Below are positions 1-7,615 of a DNA stretch of 9,172 nucleotides, in pieces (position 1 is the first letter of the stretch; every line of letters starts with the position of its first letter). Source of the stretch: Bacillota bacterium (GTDB lineage Bacteria; Bacillota; Clostridia; Peptostreptococcales; Anaerovoracaceae); assembly GCA_017386805.1 (NCBI GenBank), contig JAFOGM010000170.1, positions 1 through 9,172 of the forward strand, in the 5' to 3' direction. The notes beneath the pieces were generated by a model that saw only the letters and a list, made by a program, of their open reading frames with translations, was not told the DNA's origin and ran no database searches. Both the position numbers and the translations under genes were made by a program.

Positions 1-2
1 AA

Positions 3-1295
3 TGGAGTATCCTGGAACTGAATCTGGCATCTCACGGAAAGCAGTTCCGAATCCTGGGTGTCCTGCTCGCAGCGACCTCTTTGATGTTGTTAGGGGCAGC
101 CATGGCAGCTGCAATCATGCGAATCCCTGTGGGCGGAGCCCTGTCAAAGCTGGGGCTGATGACGCTGTTTTCCGGAGGGTATATCGCCTTTGACAGCATC
201 GATGTCTCATATTGGAATGACCTACATGTGTTCAATACTTACGCATGCCAGCTCTGTATGATGCTGGCGGCCTTCTGCCTCTGTCATTTCGTCAGCGACG
301 CATTGACCGGGAAGAAAAAACGCGTGGCGAACGTTGCCGTCCTGCTGGCGGCGGTGTTCAACGGCGTACTGATTTTAGCGTCCTTTATGGGCGTGACCGT
401 CATCTATGATACGCTGCCCTACTGGCTTGTGATGCAGGCTGTTCTGAGCGTACTCTTTATGGTGCTTTGTGCACTGGAATTGCGCAGCATGCCTGGAAAG
501 CGACTGCGTATGATCTCTGCGATCGTCTTGTTTATGGCGATCCTGCTGGATATGAGCGGCCTGGGGGCAACCATGGTTTGGCGTGCGCCCTGGTCCAAGA
601 CCGTGTTCCTGATTCTCTTTGTGGTATACATCGTGGCGGCAGGAAACGCTGTCATCAGCAACTACCGCACATCGCTGCGGGCAAAGAAGCTGGAACGGGA
701 ACTGGAAGACAGCCGTATCGCCATCATGCTTTCCCAGATCAAGCCGCACTTCCTGTATAATGTACTGAATACCATCTATCATCTTTACCGGAAAGAACCG
801 GAGATGGCCCAGGAAGCGGTCAGCGACTTTGCGGAATACCTGCGCAGTAACATGACTTCCATTGAAAAGAACGAACCCATTCCCTTCAATGCGGAATATC
901 AGCATATCCAGAAGTATCTGTCACTGGAACGAATCCGTTTCCGTGAACGGTTGAATGTGATTTACGATGTAGAAGAGACCAACTTCAAGCTGCCGCCTCT
1001 GACCGTAGAGCCGCTGGTGGAAAATGCAGTGAAGCACGGCATCACCAAGAAGCGCGGTGGAGGAACGGTGACCATTTCCACCCGAAGAGAAGGAGAAATG
1101 GTCAAAATCACCGTGGCGGATAACGGTGTTGGCTTCGATCCGGAAACCTATATGGAAGACGGAAAACCTCATGTGGGGATCCGGAATGTACGGGAGCGAT
1201 TACAGAAGATGGTGGGCGGCACCTTGACCATCCAAAGCTCCAGTGAAGGGACGATTGTAATAGTGACTATTCCAATAAAAGAATCAAATAAGTAA
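3..1295 (+). CDS. LytS/YesM-type sensor histidine kinase, 5'-truncated by the window edge
   Basis: This is a membrane sensor kinase that should autophosphorylate on histidine and pass the phosphate to a response regulator. The frame is open back to base 3, giving 430 visible residues, so the start is outside the window; an internal TTG at 81 would be an artificial start. About seven hydrophobic segments fill the first ~210 visible residues, as in seven-TM receptor kinases, followed by a charged, probably coiled helix. The His_kinase domain (PF06580 type) has the SQIKPHFLYN box, with the phospho-accepting His at 747-749. The ATPase domain follows with the N box (PLVENAVKHGI, about 1011-1043) and the G box (DNGVGFD, 1119-1139), then GIRNVRERL. 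The C-terminus looks complete. No response regulator gene follows before the terminator, so a partner would have to lie upstream or elsewhere. The signal sensed cannot be read from the sequence. Confidence 0.9.
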   Translation, partial: WSILELNLASHGKQFRILGVLLAATSLMLLGAAMAAAIMRIPVGGALSKLGLMTLFSGGYIAFDSIDVSYWNDLHVFNTYACQLCMMLAAFCLCHFVSDALTGKKKRVANVAVLLAAVFNGVLILASFMGVTVIYDTLPYWLVMQAVLSVLFMVLCALELRSMPGKRLRMISAIVLFMAILLDMSGLGATMVWRAPWSKTVFLILFVVYIVAAGNAVISNYRTSLRAKKLERELEDSRIAIMLSQIKPHFLYNVLNTIYHLYRKEPEMAQEAVSDFAEYLRSNMTSIEKNEPIPFNAEYQHIQKYLSLERIRFRERLNVIYDVEETNFKLPPLTVEPLVENAVKHGITKKRGGGTVTISTRREGEMVKITVADNGVGFDPETYMEDGKPHVGIRNVRERLQKMVGGTLTIQSSSEGTIVIVTIPIKESNK

Positions 1296-1299
1296 ATAA

Positions 1300-1329
1300 A
1301 AAAAGATCCTTCGTGTGAAGGATCTTTTT
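1300..1329. terminator. Bidirectional intrinsic terminator between kinase gene and pheT
   Basis: Arms 1300-1312 and 1317-1329 are perfect reverse complements over 13 bp around a GTGT loop. The A-run at the base on one side and the T-run on the other give a U-tail in both directions. It starts 4 bases after the kinase stop and lies 9 bases beyond the pheT stop, so it can serve both convergent genes. Confidence 0.92.
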
Positions 1330-1338
1330 GTTTGCATA

Positions 1339-3780
1339 TTATCTGGTTTCTGCATTCAGCTTCTTGGTCAGCTTCTTTACGACAACTGCTACACAAGCTT
1401 CGATTTCGTCGGCCTTCAGGGTCTTTTCCTTGGAACCGATCACCAGTCTCATGGTTACAGACTTCTTACCTTCGGGGATGTGCTTACCCTTGTATTCTTC
1501 GAAGAAGGTCACATCCTGCAGGTTTGCGTTCTGGCCCTTGCAGCCCAGAGCGGTCTTCTGGATTTCAGCCCAGGTGATTTCGGAATCGAACAGCAGGGAG
1601 ATATCGTAGTCGATCATGGGGTATTCTGCCAGATGAACGAATTCGTTGGTTCTGGAGGTGAAGGGCTTGAAGCCGTCGATGCTCAGTTCGAACATCATGA
1701 CTGCACTGTTCTTGATACCGCAAGCCATCGCGGACTTCTTGGACAGCAGAGCCAGATCACCGATCTTTTCGTCGCCAACGTATACGTTCAGCCATACCAC
1801 GTCATCAGCCCATACCGGCTTTTCTTCCTTCTTGAAGGTGAAGCCTTCCATGTGGGTGTAACGGGACATGTTTTCCACAACGCCCTTTGCCTGACGGAAC
1901 AGAGTAACCACATCATCCATGGAACCTACGAAGGAGCCAGCCAGAGTTCTGGTCTGAGAAGGCAGCTTTTCGTTTTCATAGTAGGGAGTGGTGTAGTCTG
2001 CATCTTTTACGGTCAGAGCGGTTTCGAACAGGGAGAATTCCTTGTAGTAACGCAGGTTCAGGTTCACAGCCTTTGCCATGTTGGGCAGCAGGGAGGAACG
2101 GATGAAGCGTTCGGTGGGAGAAGGCGGAGCGGACAGCTCGAACAGGCCTTCGGTGCTCTGCAGGATCGCATCCACGTATTCGTCGGTCATCCAGGGATAG
2201 GTGAAGATTTCCTGCATACCGCAGCGGAATGCCAGGTATTCCTTAACCTTACGTTCGATGTCAACGTCCAACTGGTTGATAGCGCTGTCGAAGGTGGTGG
2301 TGATGGGAGCAGCTTCGAAGTTTTCGTAGCCGTACATTCTAGCTACTTCTTCCATGATGTCAGCCTTGATGGAAACGTCGCCGGTGGATCTCCAGGAGGG
2401 AACCACAACGTGCATGTTGTCGCCATCGAAGGAAACGGTGTAGCCCATAGCGCCCATCTTCGCTTCGATCACTTCGTTGGGAACCTTCTTACCCAGGCGG
2501 CTTTCCAGCCAATTCAGGGAAACGTCGATTTCAGCGCACTGCAGCTTTTCGGGATAGGTATCGCTGAATGCAACCACCTTCATTTCCGGATACAGTTCTC
2601 TGAACATTTCCATGGACAGATTCAGAGCCTGTTCGGTACGTTCGGGGTCGATTGCCTTTTCGTATCTTGCAGCAGCTTCGGTACGGTTGTCGTAACGAAG
2701 TGCAGTTCTTCTGATGGGGGGAGCCTGGAAGTTTGCAATTTCCAGGATCACGTTGGTGGTGCTTTCCAGGATGGAGTCCTTAGCGCCGCCCATAACGCCA
2801 GCCAGACCAACCGCTTCCTTGGTATCTGCGATCACCAGGTCGTCTTCGCACAGTTCCAGTTCCTTGTCGTTCAGCAGCAGCAGCTTTTCGCCAGCTTCCG
2901 CTCTGCGAACGATGATGTGGTCTTCGATGACGTCAGCGTCGTAAGCGTGGGTGGGCTGACCGGTTGCCAGCATTACGTAGTTGGTGATGTCAACCAGTGC
3001 GTTGATGGGGCGCAGGCCAACTCTCCACAGCATGGTCTGCATTTCGAAGGGGGATTCCTTCACGTACAGGCCTTCCATCTTGGTACCCATGAATCTGGGG
3101 CATCTTTCGGTGTCCAGAACTTCGATGGGCAGTACCGGCAGAGTTTCGTCCGGAGTGAATGCTTCGAACTTCTTCAGGGGCAGGTCGTACAGAGCTGCCA
3201 GTTCGCGGGCGATACCGTAGTGACCCCACAGGTCAGGACGGTTGGTCATGGACTTGTTGTCGATTTCCAGGATCATGTCGTCCAGGCCTAAAGCAACGGC
3301 AACGTTGGTACCAGCCGGAGCATCGAAAGCAGACAGGTCAACGATGGTTGCTTCTTCTTCGAAGGGGAACAGGTCGAACAGACCGATTTCGGAAGATGCG
3401 CAGATCATACCGTAGGACTGAACGCCGCGCAGCTTGGTGATACCGATCTTTACGGGTTCGCCTTCGCCGTGCCATCTAACCATAGCGCCGGGACGGGATA
3501 CGGCAACCTTCTGACCAACGTACAGGTTGGAACCGCCGCAGACGATCTGCTGTACTTCATCTTCGCCCAGGGATACCATGCAGACCTTCAGCTTGTCTGC
3601 GTTGGGATGGGGCTGGATTTCGTTGATCACACCGATGCAGATGTTTTCGAACTGATCGGCTAACTTTTCCATTCCTTCCACTTCCACGGTGGACATGGTC
3701 AGGTCATACGCCAGCTGAGCCATATCCATATCGTCCGGAAGAGGAGCATATTTCTTGATCCAATTCAGAGATAATTTCAT
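1339..3780 (-). CDS. pheT: Phenylalanine--tRNA ligase, beta subunit
   Basis: This is the large subunit of the cytoplasmic alpha2-beta2 phenylalanyl-tRNA synthetase; it carries the tRNA-binding and proofreading modules while PheS holds the catalytic site. At 813 residues it is full length for the family. In order: an N-terminal OB-fold tRNA-binding domain (about 40-155; HPNADKLKVC at 58-67); the B3/B4 editing domain (about 210-385) with VDITNYVMLATGQPTHAYD, whose His278 matches the conserved editing-site histidine; the B5 domain (about 405-475), followed by EEVARMYGYENF; the catalytic-like core; and a C-terminal ferredoxin-fold anticodon-binding domain (about 719-811). That last domain opens with YPMIDYDIS, where many bacterial PheT have an Arg-Asp pair. 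The start is supported by AAGGGAG 11 nt upstream and by the typical MKLSLNWIKKY beginning. It lies 21 bp after pheS in the same transcript and ends at the shared terminator. Confidence 0.97.
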   Translation of the reverse strand: MKLSLNWIKKYAPLPDDMDMAQLAYDLTMSTVEVEGMEKLADQFENICIGVINEIQPHPNADKLKVCMVSLGEDEVQQIVCGGSNLYVGQKVAVSRPGAMVRWHGEGEPVKIGITKLRGVQSYGMICASSEIGLFDLFPFEEEATIVDLSAFDAPAGTNVAVALGLDDMILEIDNKSMTNRPDLWGHYGIARELAALYDLPLKKFEAFTPDETLPVLPIEVLDTERCPRFMGTKMEGLYVKESPFEMQTMLWRVGLRPINALVDITNYVMLATGQPTHAYDADVIEDHIIVRRAEAGEKLLLLNDKELELCEDDLVIADTKEAVGLAGVMGGAKDSILESTTNVILEIANFQAPPIRRTALRYDNRTEAAARYEKAIDPERTEQALNLSMEMFRELYPEMKVVAFSDTYPEKLQCAEIDVSLNWLESRLGKKVPNEVIEAKMGAMGYTVSFDGDNMHVVVPSWRSTGDVSIKADIMEEVARMYGYENFEAAPITTTFDSAINQLDVDIERKVKEYLAFRCGMQEIFTYPWMTDEYVDAILQSTEGLFELSAPPSPTERFIRSSLLPNMAKAVNLNLRYYKEFSLFETALTVKDADYTTPYYENEKLPSQTRTLAGSFVGSMDDVVTLFRQAKGVVENMSRYTHMEGFTFKKEEKPVWADDVVWLNVYVGDEKIGDLALLSKKSAMACGIKNSAVMMFELSIDGFKPFTSRTNEFVHLAEYPMIDYDISLLFDSEITWAEIQKTALGCKGQNANLQDVTFFEEYKGKHIPEGKKSVTMRLVIGSKEKTLKADEIEACVAVVVKKLTKKLNAETR

Positions 3781-3801
3781 AGTTATTGTGACTCCCTTCT
3801 A

Positions 3802-4839
3802 TTAGCGGAACTGGGATAAGAATCTCAGGTCAGTGCTGTGGAACAGACGAACGTCGTCTACGCCGTAGCGCATCATAACCAGTCTGTCCAGACCGATGTT
3901 TACATAGAAACCAGTGTATTCATCGGGATCCAGGCCTGCTGCACGCAGTACGTTGGGATGCGGGGTACCGCCGGGCATGATTTCGATCCAGCCTACGTGC
4001 TTACATACGCTGCAGCCCTTACCACCACAAACCAGACAACCCATGTCGATTTCGAAACCGGGTTCAACGAAGGGGAAGAAGCCAGCTCTCATTCTTACGG
4101 GAACGTCCTTACCGAATACCTTGGATAAGATGCTCTTGATCATAACCTTACCAGCGGTGAAGGGCAGATTCTTGTCCACGATCAGAGCTTCGTACTGGAA
4201 GAAGGCTCTTTCGTGACGAGCGTCGGTGGTTTCGTTTCTGTATACACGGCCGGGATATACGAAGCGATAGGGAGGCTTGTGTGTCTGCATGTAACGAACA
4301 GATTCACCGGTCAGGTGAGGTCTCAGACACAGCTTTTCGTTAGCTTCGCCCTGGTCGTGACCAGCCAGCCAGTAGGTATCCATGCTTTCGCGAGCCGGAT
4401 GTGCGGGCGGGAAGTTCAGGGTGTCAAATGCGGATAATTCACTGGTGATGTCGTCGCCCTGGAAGATTTCAAATCCCATGGAACGGAATGCATCGTTCAG
4501 GTCGTAGCACATCTGAGTGATGGGGTGTAATGCGCCGCCAGTGGGCATGATTCCGGGAACGGTGCAGTCGAAGTCAGCAGGGATCTCAGCGCTCTTCAGC
4601 AGCAGAGCTTCTCTGTGAGCGTCTACCAGTTCGCCCAGTTCGGTCTTTACCTTGTTAACGGCCTGGCCAAATTCACGGCGATCTTCCGGAGCCAGCTTGG
4701 GCAGTTCTTTCATCATTTCGGTGACAGAACCTTTTTTACCCAGGAGAGATGCTTTGATTTCCTGCAGTTCAGCTTCGGTCTTCGCTGCTAAGATTTTTTC
4801 TTTTCCTTCCTGGAGCAGAATTTCTAACTTTTCCTTCAT
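3802..4839 (-). CDS. pheS: Phenylalanine--tRNA ligase, alpha (catalytic) subunit
   Basis: This class II synthetase subunit activates phenylalanine with ATP and charges tRNA-Phe. It has 345 residues, the usual length. Residues 1-85 form the N-terminal coiled coil that contacts tRNA. The core follows with FDTLNFPPAHPAR (138-150), motif 2 around R201 and 206-218, the ring-binding FPF at 255-257, a CxxC-x4-CxxC cysteine cluster (C268, C271, C276, C279) and motif 3 around GLDRL (316-320). Several normally well conserved spots differ: THTSPxQ reads PHLTGES, FHQxEG reads FFQYEA, and GFAFGMG reads GFYVNIG. The E. coli Ala294 position therefore aligns to Tyr312. The frame is intact with no sign of decay, so I read this as a divergent but working subtype. 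The start has a strong GGAGG 8 nt upstream. It is the first gene of the pheST operon. Confidence 0.96.
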   Translation of the reverse strand: MKEKLEILLQEGKEKILAAKTEAELQEIKASLLGKKGSVTEMMKELPKLAPEDRREFGQAVNKVKTELGELVDAHREALLLKSAEIPADFDCTVPGIMPTGGALHPITQMCYDLNDAFRSMGFEIFQGDDITSELSAFDTLNFPPAHPARESMDTYWLAGHDQGEANEKLCLRPHLTGESVRYMQTHKPPYRFVYPGRVYRNETTDARHERAFFQYEALIVDKNLPFTAGKVMIKSILSKVFGKDVPVRMRAGFFPFVEPGFEIDMGCLVCGGKGCSVCKHVGWIEIMPGGTPHPNVLRAAGLDPDEYTGFYVNIGLDRLVMMRYGVDDVRLFHSTDLRFLSQFR

Positions 4840-4847
4840 TAATAATT

Positions 4848-4852
4848 CCTCC
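4848..4852 (-). promoter_or_regulatory. pheS ribosome binding site, partly inside a small hairpin
   Basis: GGAGG on the minus strand lies 8 nt before the pheS ATG. Its upstream end overlaps a 4-bp stem (CCGT/ACGG, 4851-4863) with an AAGAA loop. This could slightly mask the site but is too short to call a switch. Confidence 0.7.
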
Positions 4853-4884
4853 GTTTCTTACGGTAAGTTTTTCGAGGTTCGTTG

Positions 4885-4926
4885 TTATAGTGAACGGGTC
4901 ATATGCCCGAATTCGCAAAAAACCAT
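4885..4926 (-). other. Possible 13-codon leader ORF ahead of pheS
   Basis: An ATG at the predicted 5' end of the pheST transcript opens a 13-codon frame (MVFCEFGHMTRSL) containing two Phe codons and ending 45 nt before pheS. There is no room for a ribosome binding site, so it would have to be translated as a leaderless start. E. coli pheST is controlled by a Phe-rich leader peptide, which makes this worth recording, but two Phe codons in 13 could be chance and no attenuator hairpin is visible downstream. Confidence 0.15.
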
Positions 4927-4933
4927 ACGTATT

Positions 4934-4963
4934 ATTATATTATAGGAGCACTTCAAATGTCAA
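4934..4963 (-). promoter_or_regulatory. Sigma-A-type promoter of pheST
   Basis: On the minus strand a perfect TTGACA (4958-4963) is followed after 18 bp by a perfect TATAAT (4934-4939). Transcription should start near 4926-4928, giving a leader of about 88 nt before pheS. I found no other good promoter on this strand between here and pheS. Confidence 0.82.
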
Positions 4964-5037
4964 CGAATATCGGTATATGTGACGTTTTGATGAAATTAAA
5001 AATAATTGCAAATTTCCTCCCATAGGACCATAAAATT

Positions 5038-5046
5038 TGGTATACT
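5038..5046 (+). promoter_or_regulatory. Extended -10 promoter of the flippase-mazG-hup-rqcP operon
   Basis: TGGTATACT is an extended -10 element (TGN-TATACT) with no convincing -35 box 16-18 bp upstream. Start of transcription is expected near 5052, about 53 nt before the flippase ATG. Because some SpoVB-family genes are sporulation-controlled I checked for a sigma-E-like pattern, but the match is not good. Confidence 0.55.
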
Positions 5047-5076
5047 ATATCAGTTGAGAACAAAACGAAAGGAGCG

Positions 5077-5093
5077 TCGGACACAGTGTCCGA
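5077..5093 (+). repeat. 17-nt palindrome in the flippase leader
   Basis: TCGGACAC and GTGTCCGA are perfect 8-base inverted arms around a single A. As DNA this could be a dimeric repressor site just downstream of the promoter; as RNA it folds to a hairpin sitting between the AAAGGAG ribosome binding site (5068-5074) and the flippase start (5106). There is no T-run after it, so it is not a terminator. Confidence 0.7.
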
Positions 5094-5109
5094 AATCGAG
5101 ATTCCATGA
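5086..5109 (+). other. Possible 7-codon upstream ORF overlapping the flippase start
   Basis: GTG at 5086 opens seven codons (reading M/V-S-E-I-E-I-P) and ends in a TGA that overlaps the flippase ATG as ATGA. The good ribosome binding site AAAGGAG (5068-5074) is 11 nt before this GTG but 31 nt before the flippase ATG, which itself has only a weak GAG. Coupled initiation is therefore possible; the ORF is too short to prove from sequence. Confidence 0.25.
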
Positions 5110-6719
5110 GTGAACATACAAAGAAAAAATCCTTTTTAGGCGGGGCTGCCATCCTGGCGGGAGCTGCTGTAGTGATCAAGGTCATGGGTGCCTTTTTCCG
5201 CATCCCTCTGTCCAACATCATCGGCTCTCTGGGGATGAGTTATTACCAGACCGGCTATCCGCTTTACAATCTGTTTCTGACCATTTCCACGGCAGGGATC
5301 CCTGTGGCCATCTCCCGCATGGTGTCGGAACGTCAGGCTGTGGGCCGCTATTATGAAGCCCACAGAGTCTTCCGTACCGCTCTGATCCTGCTGCTGTTTA
5401 TCGGTGCGGTTTCGGCATCGCTGCTGTTCTTCGGGGCAGGTGCTTACGCAGAATCCGCCGGTATCCCGGAAGCGACCATGGCAACCAGAGCGCTGGCTCC
5501 GGCCCTGTTCTTCGTGTCGGTAATGGCTGCCTTCCGCGGCTATTTCCAGGGAAACCGCAATATGAAACCTACAGCGTTATCTCAGCTGTTTGAACAGTTC
5601 TTCCGCGTGGGTCTGGGACTGACCCTGGCTGTGGTTCTGACCTCCAAGGGTCTGGAATACGCCGCTGCCGGTGCGTCCTTCGGCGCTGCTGCCGGGGGTC
5701 TGGCAGGCCTGATCACCATGATCGTGATCTATTTCCTGGCCCGCGAATCCTTCCAGAAGAAAATCAAGAGCGGAAGTCAGGAACCGGGAGCTCCCACGGG
5801 AAAGATCCTGGTGCAGATCCTGATGATCGCACTGCCCATTACCATTGGTTCTTCCATCATGCCGCTGCTGAACATGATCGATGTTCAGATCGTGGTGAAC
5901 CGTCTGGTTGCCACCGGATACACTCCGGAAGCGGCAAAGGAACTGTTCGGCGAACTGACCGGCTTTGCACAGCCGCTGATCAACCTGCCGCAGGTACTGA
6001 TTCAGGCCATCGCTGTGAGCCTGGTTCCCACCATTGCTGCTGCCTATAAGCAGAAGGATCACGAGGACCTGTCCTTCAACATCCAGACCGGTATGAGAAC
6101 CGCTATGATCATCGCCATGCCCTGTGCCTTCGGGATGATGAGCCTGTCGGAACCCATCATGCTGTTCTTATATCCCGCAGAAAAGGCCAGCGCCATCAGT
6201 GCGGCTCCGCTGCTGTTCATCTTAGCTTTCGGTATCATTTTCCTGTCCGGGATCCAGACGCTGACCGCCATCCTGCAGGGGATCGGGAAGCAGAACATCC
6301 CCATGATCAACCTGATGATCGGTGCCGTCGTTAAGGTGTTCTGCACCATGACGCTGACCGGAATTCCGGAAATCAACGTGAAGGGCGCAGCCATCGGTAC
6401 TGTGGCTACCTACTTTGTTACCTTTGTTTTGAATATGATCGCAGTTTACAGATATACCGGAACCAGATTCCCGCTGGTACAGATTTTCGGTCGTCCCCTG
6501 GTATCCGTAGCCTTCATGAGCGTGGGTGCTGTCATTGGACACAGAGCTGTTCTGGCGCTGCTGGGCTCCAACTCTCTGGCAACCTTAGCCGGCGTGGCCG
6601 TAGGCGGCTGCCTGTATGTGATCATGATTTTCGTGACCAAGACCATTACACCGGAGGAACTGACCATGCTGCCCAAGGGCGATAAGCTGGCGAAACTGTT
6701 CCGCAAGATCAAGAGATAA
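5106..6719 (+). CDS. SpoVB/YabM-type polysaccharide or lipid flippase (MOP superfamily)
   Basis: This is a multispanning membrane protein of the MOP exporter superfamily (polysaccharide-synthesis branch, with MurJ, Wzx and SpoVB), members of which move lipid-linked sugar precursors across the membrane. At 537 residues with about fourteen hydrophobic helices it is full length. The start MSEHTKKKSFLGGAAIL, the segment IGSLGMSYYQTGYPLYNL, the GYFQGNRNMKPTALSQLFEQ loop after helix 4 and a basic C-terminus are typical of the SpoVB/YabM group in Bacillota. Whether it serves vegetative wall synthesis, the spore cortex or capsule cannot be decided. No in-frame start exists between the upstream stop at 5055 and this ATG, so the start is fixed although its ribosome binding site is poor. 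Its stop is followed directly by mazG, as YabM is followed by YabN in B. subtilis. Confidence 0.92.
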   Translation: MSEHTKKKSFLGGAAILAGAAVVIKVMGAFFRIPLSNIIGSLGMSYYQTGYPLYNLFLTISTAGIPVAISRMVSERQAVGRYYEAHRVFRTALILLLFIGAVSASLLFFGAGAYAESAGIPEATMATRALAPALFFVSVMAAFRGYFQGNRNMKPTALSQLFEQFFRVGLGLTLAVVLTSKGLEYAAAGASFGAAAGGLAGLITMIVIYFLARESFQKKIKSGSQEPGAPTGKILVQILMIALPITIGSSIMPLLNMIDVQIVVNRLVATGYTPEAAKELFGELTGFAQPLINLPQVLIQAIAVSLVPTIAAAYKQKDHEDLSFNIQTGMRTAMIIAMPCAFGMMSLSEPIMLFLYPAEKASAISAAPLLFILAFGIIFLSGIQTLTAILQGIGKQNIPMINLMIGAVVKVFCTMTLTGIPEINVKGAAIGTVATYFVTFVLNMIAVYRYTGTRFPLVQIFGRPLVSVAFMSVGAVIGHRAVLALLGSNSLATLAGVAVGGCLYVIMIFVTKTITPEELTMLPKGDKLAKLFRKIKR

Positions 6720-6730
6720 TGGAGGATACT

Positions 6731-7564
6731 ATGTTCGAAGAATTGTATAAAAAGGGCGAGACTGCAGGGGAAGCGGCAGAGCGACTGATGGAGCTGATCC
6801 GTGCGCTGCGCAGTGAAAACGGCTGCCCCTGGGACAGAGTCCAGACCCACGAAAGTCTGAGACGGGATATGATCGAAGAAGCCTATGAGGCCGTGGATGC
6901 GGTGGACCGCGGAAACCTGGTGGATCTGGAAGAAGAACTGGGAGATGTGGTCCTTCAGGTGGCTCTCCACTCCGGAATTGCGGAAGAACTGGGCGAATTT
7001 TCCTTCGCTTCGGTGATGAACCGCGTTACCGATAAGATGATCTCCCGCCATCCGCATGTTTTCAACGTTTCTGAGGAAAAAAATGACCCGAATAGAGTTT
7101 TTTCTGTTGACAATGTGCTGGAAAAATGGGAAAATACCAAAAGGAAAGAGCACGGAGAGAATACTACGACTCAATCCATGCAGAAAATCCCCAAAAACTT
7201 CCCTGCACTGATCCGTGCGGAGAAGGTCCAGAAGAAGGCTGCGAAGGTAGGTTTCGACTGGGATGATGTGGAGGGGGCCTTCCAGAAGATCGGCGAAGAA
7301 GCCGGAGAATTGCTGGAAGCGTATCGCAATGGAGATCAGGTAAACATGCAGGAGGAGATCGGCGATCTGCTCTTCGCAGTGGTCAATGCGGCCAGATTCC
7401 TGAACGTAGATCCCGAAGAGGCTCTTAATTTTACGTCTGACAAGTTTATCCGCCGTTTTGGCTATGTGGAAGAACAGGCCATCAAGGCAGGAACCCGTCC
7501 GGAGAACATGACTCTGGCGGAAATGGACAAGCTGTGGGATGACGCAAAGAGAATGGAAAAATAA
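6731..7564 (+). CDS. mazG: Nucleoside triphosphate pyrophosphohydrolase MazG
   Basis: MazG hydrolyses nucleoside triphosphates to monophosphate and pyrophosphate in the cytoplasm, clearing aberrant nucleotides. Two tandem MazG domains are present, as in the 263-residue E. coli enzyme. The first starts at ENGCPWD (29-35), with metal-binding acids in EEAYE (49-53) and EELGD (68-72), then SRHPHVF (105-111). The second has GEEAGE (188-193) and EEIGD (208-212). Both acidic sets look complete. B. subtilis YabN carries an extra N-terminal methyltransferase domain, which is absent here. I chose ATG 6731 because GGAGG ends 5 nt before it; an in-frame ATG at 6719, overlapping the flippase stop as TAATG, would add four residues but lacks a ribosome binding site. 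It is cotranscribed with the flippase. Confidence 0.94.
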   Translation: MFEELYKKGETAGEAAERLMELIRALRSENGCPWDRVQTHESLRRDMIEEAYEAVDAVDRGNLVDLEEELGDVVLQVALHSGIAEELGEFSFASVMNRVTDKMISRHPHVFNVSEEKNDPNRVFSVDNVLEKWENTKRKEHGENTTTQSMQKIPKNFPALIRAEKVQKKAAKVGFDWDDVEGAFQKIGEEAGELLEAYRNGDQVNMQEEIGDLLFAVVNAARFLNVDPEEALNFTSDKFIRRFGYVEEQAIKAGTRPENMTLAEMDKLWDDAKRMEK

Positions 7565-7615
7565 GAGGGTTTTCGTCCTTTTATAAAATGTTTTTAATTT
7601 CAAGGAGGAATTGTC

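Noticed and set aside
81..83. TTG at 81 as the start of the kinase
   Set aside because: The frame is open to base 3 with plausible hydrophobic coding sequence before the TTG, and there is no ribosome binding site there; the gene is cut by the window edge.
375..905. A 176-codon minus-strand frame opposite the kinase gene
   Set aside because: It is antisense to conserved kinase motifs and its His/Gln-rich translation resembles no family.
1315..3291. A 658-codon open frame on the plus strand, antisense to pheT
   Set aside because: It lies opposite a clear pheT and exists because pheT avoids the codons whose complements are stops in that frame. The translation is rich in H, Q, F and V with no recognisable domain and no ribosome binding site.
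4840..5105. T-box riboswitch or other large structured leader in the divergent region
   Set aside because: No T-box sequence or specifier stem could be found, and the pheST promoter leaves too little leader.
7107..7135. TTGACA-N17-GAAAAT inside mazG as an internal promoter for hup
   Set aside because: The -10 has two mismatches, the bases encode a plausible MazG linker, and hup is about 480 nt away. AT-rich coding sequence explains it well enough.
6446..7603. A 385-codon minus-strand frame opposite mazG and the end of the flippase
   Set aside because: It crosses two well-supported genes, its product looks like reverse-frame sequence, and there is no promoter or ribosome binding site.
7565..7615. 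Weak hairpin (AAGAGG/CCTTTT) in the mazG-hup gap as a terminator
   Set aside because: Only six pairs including a G-U and no clean T-run after it.
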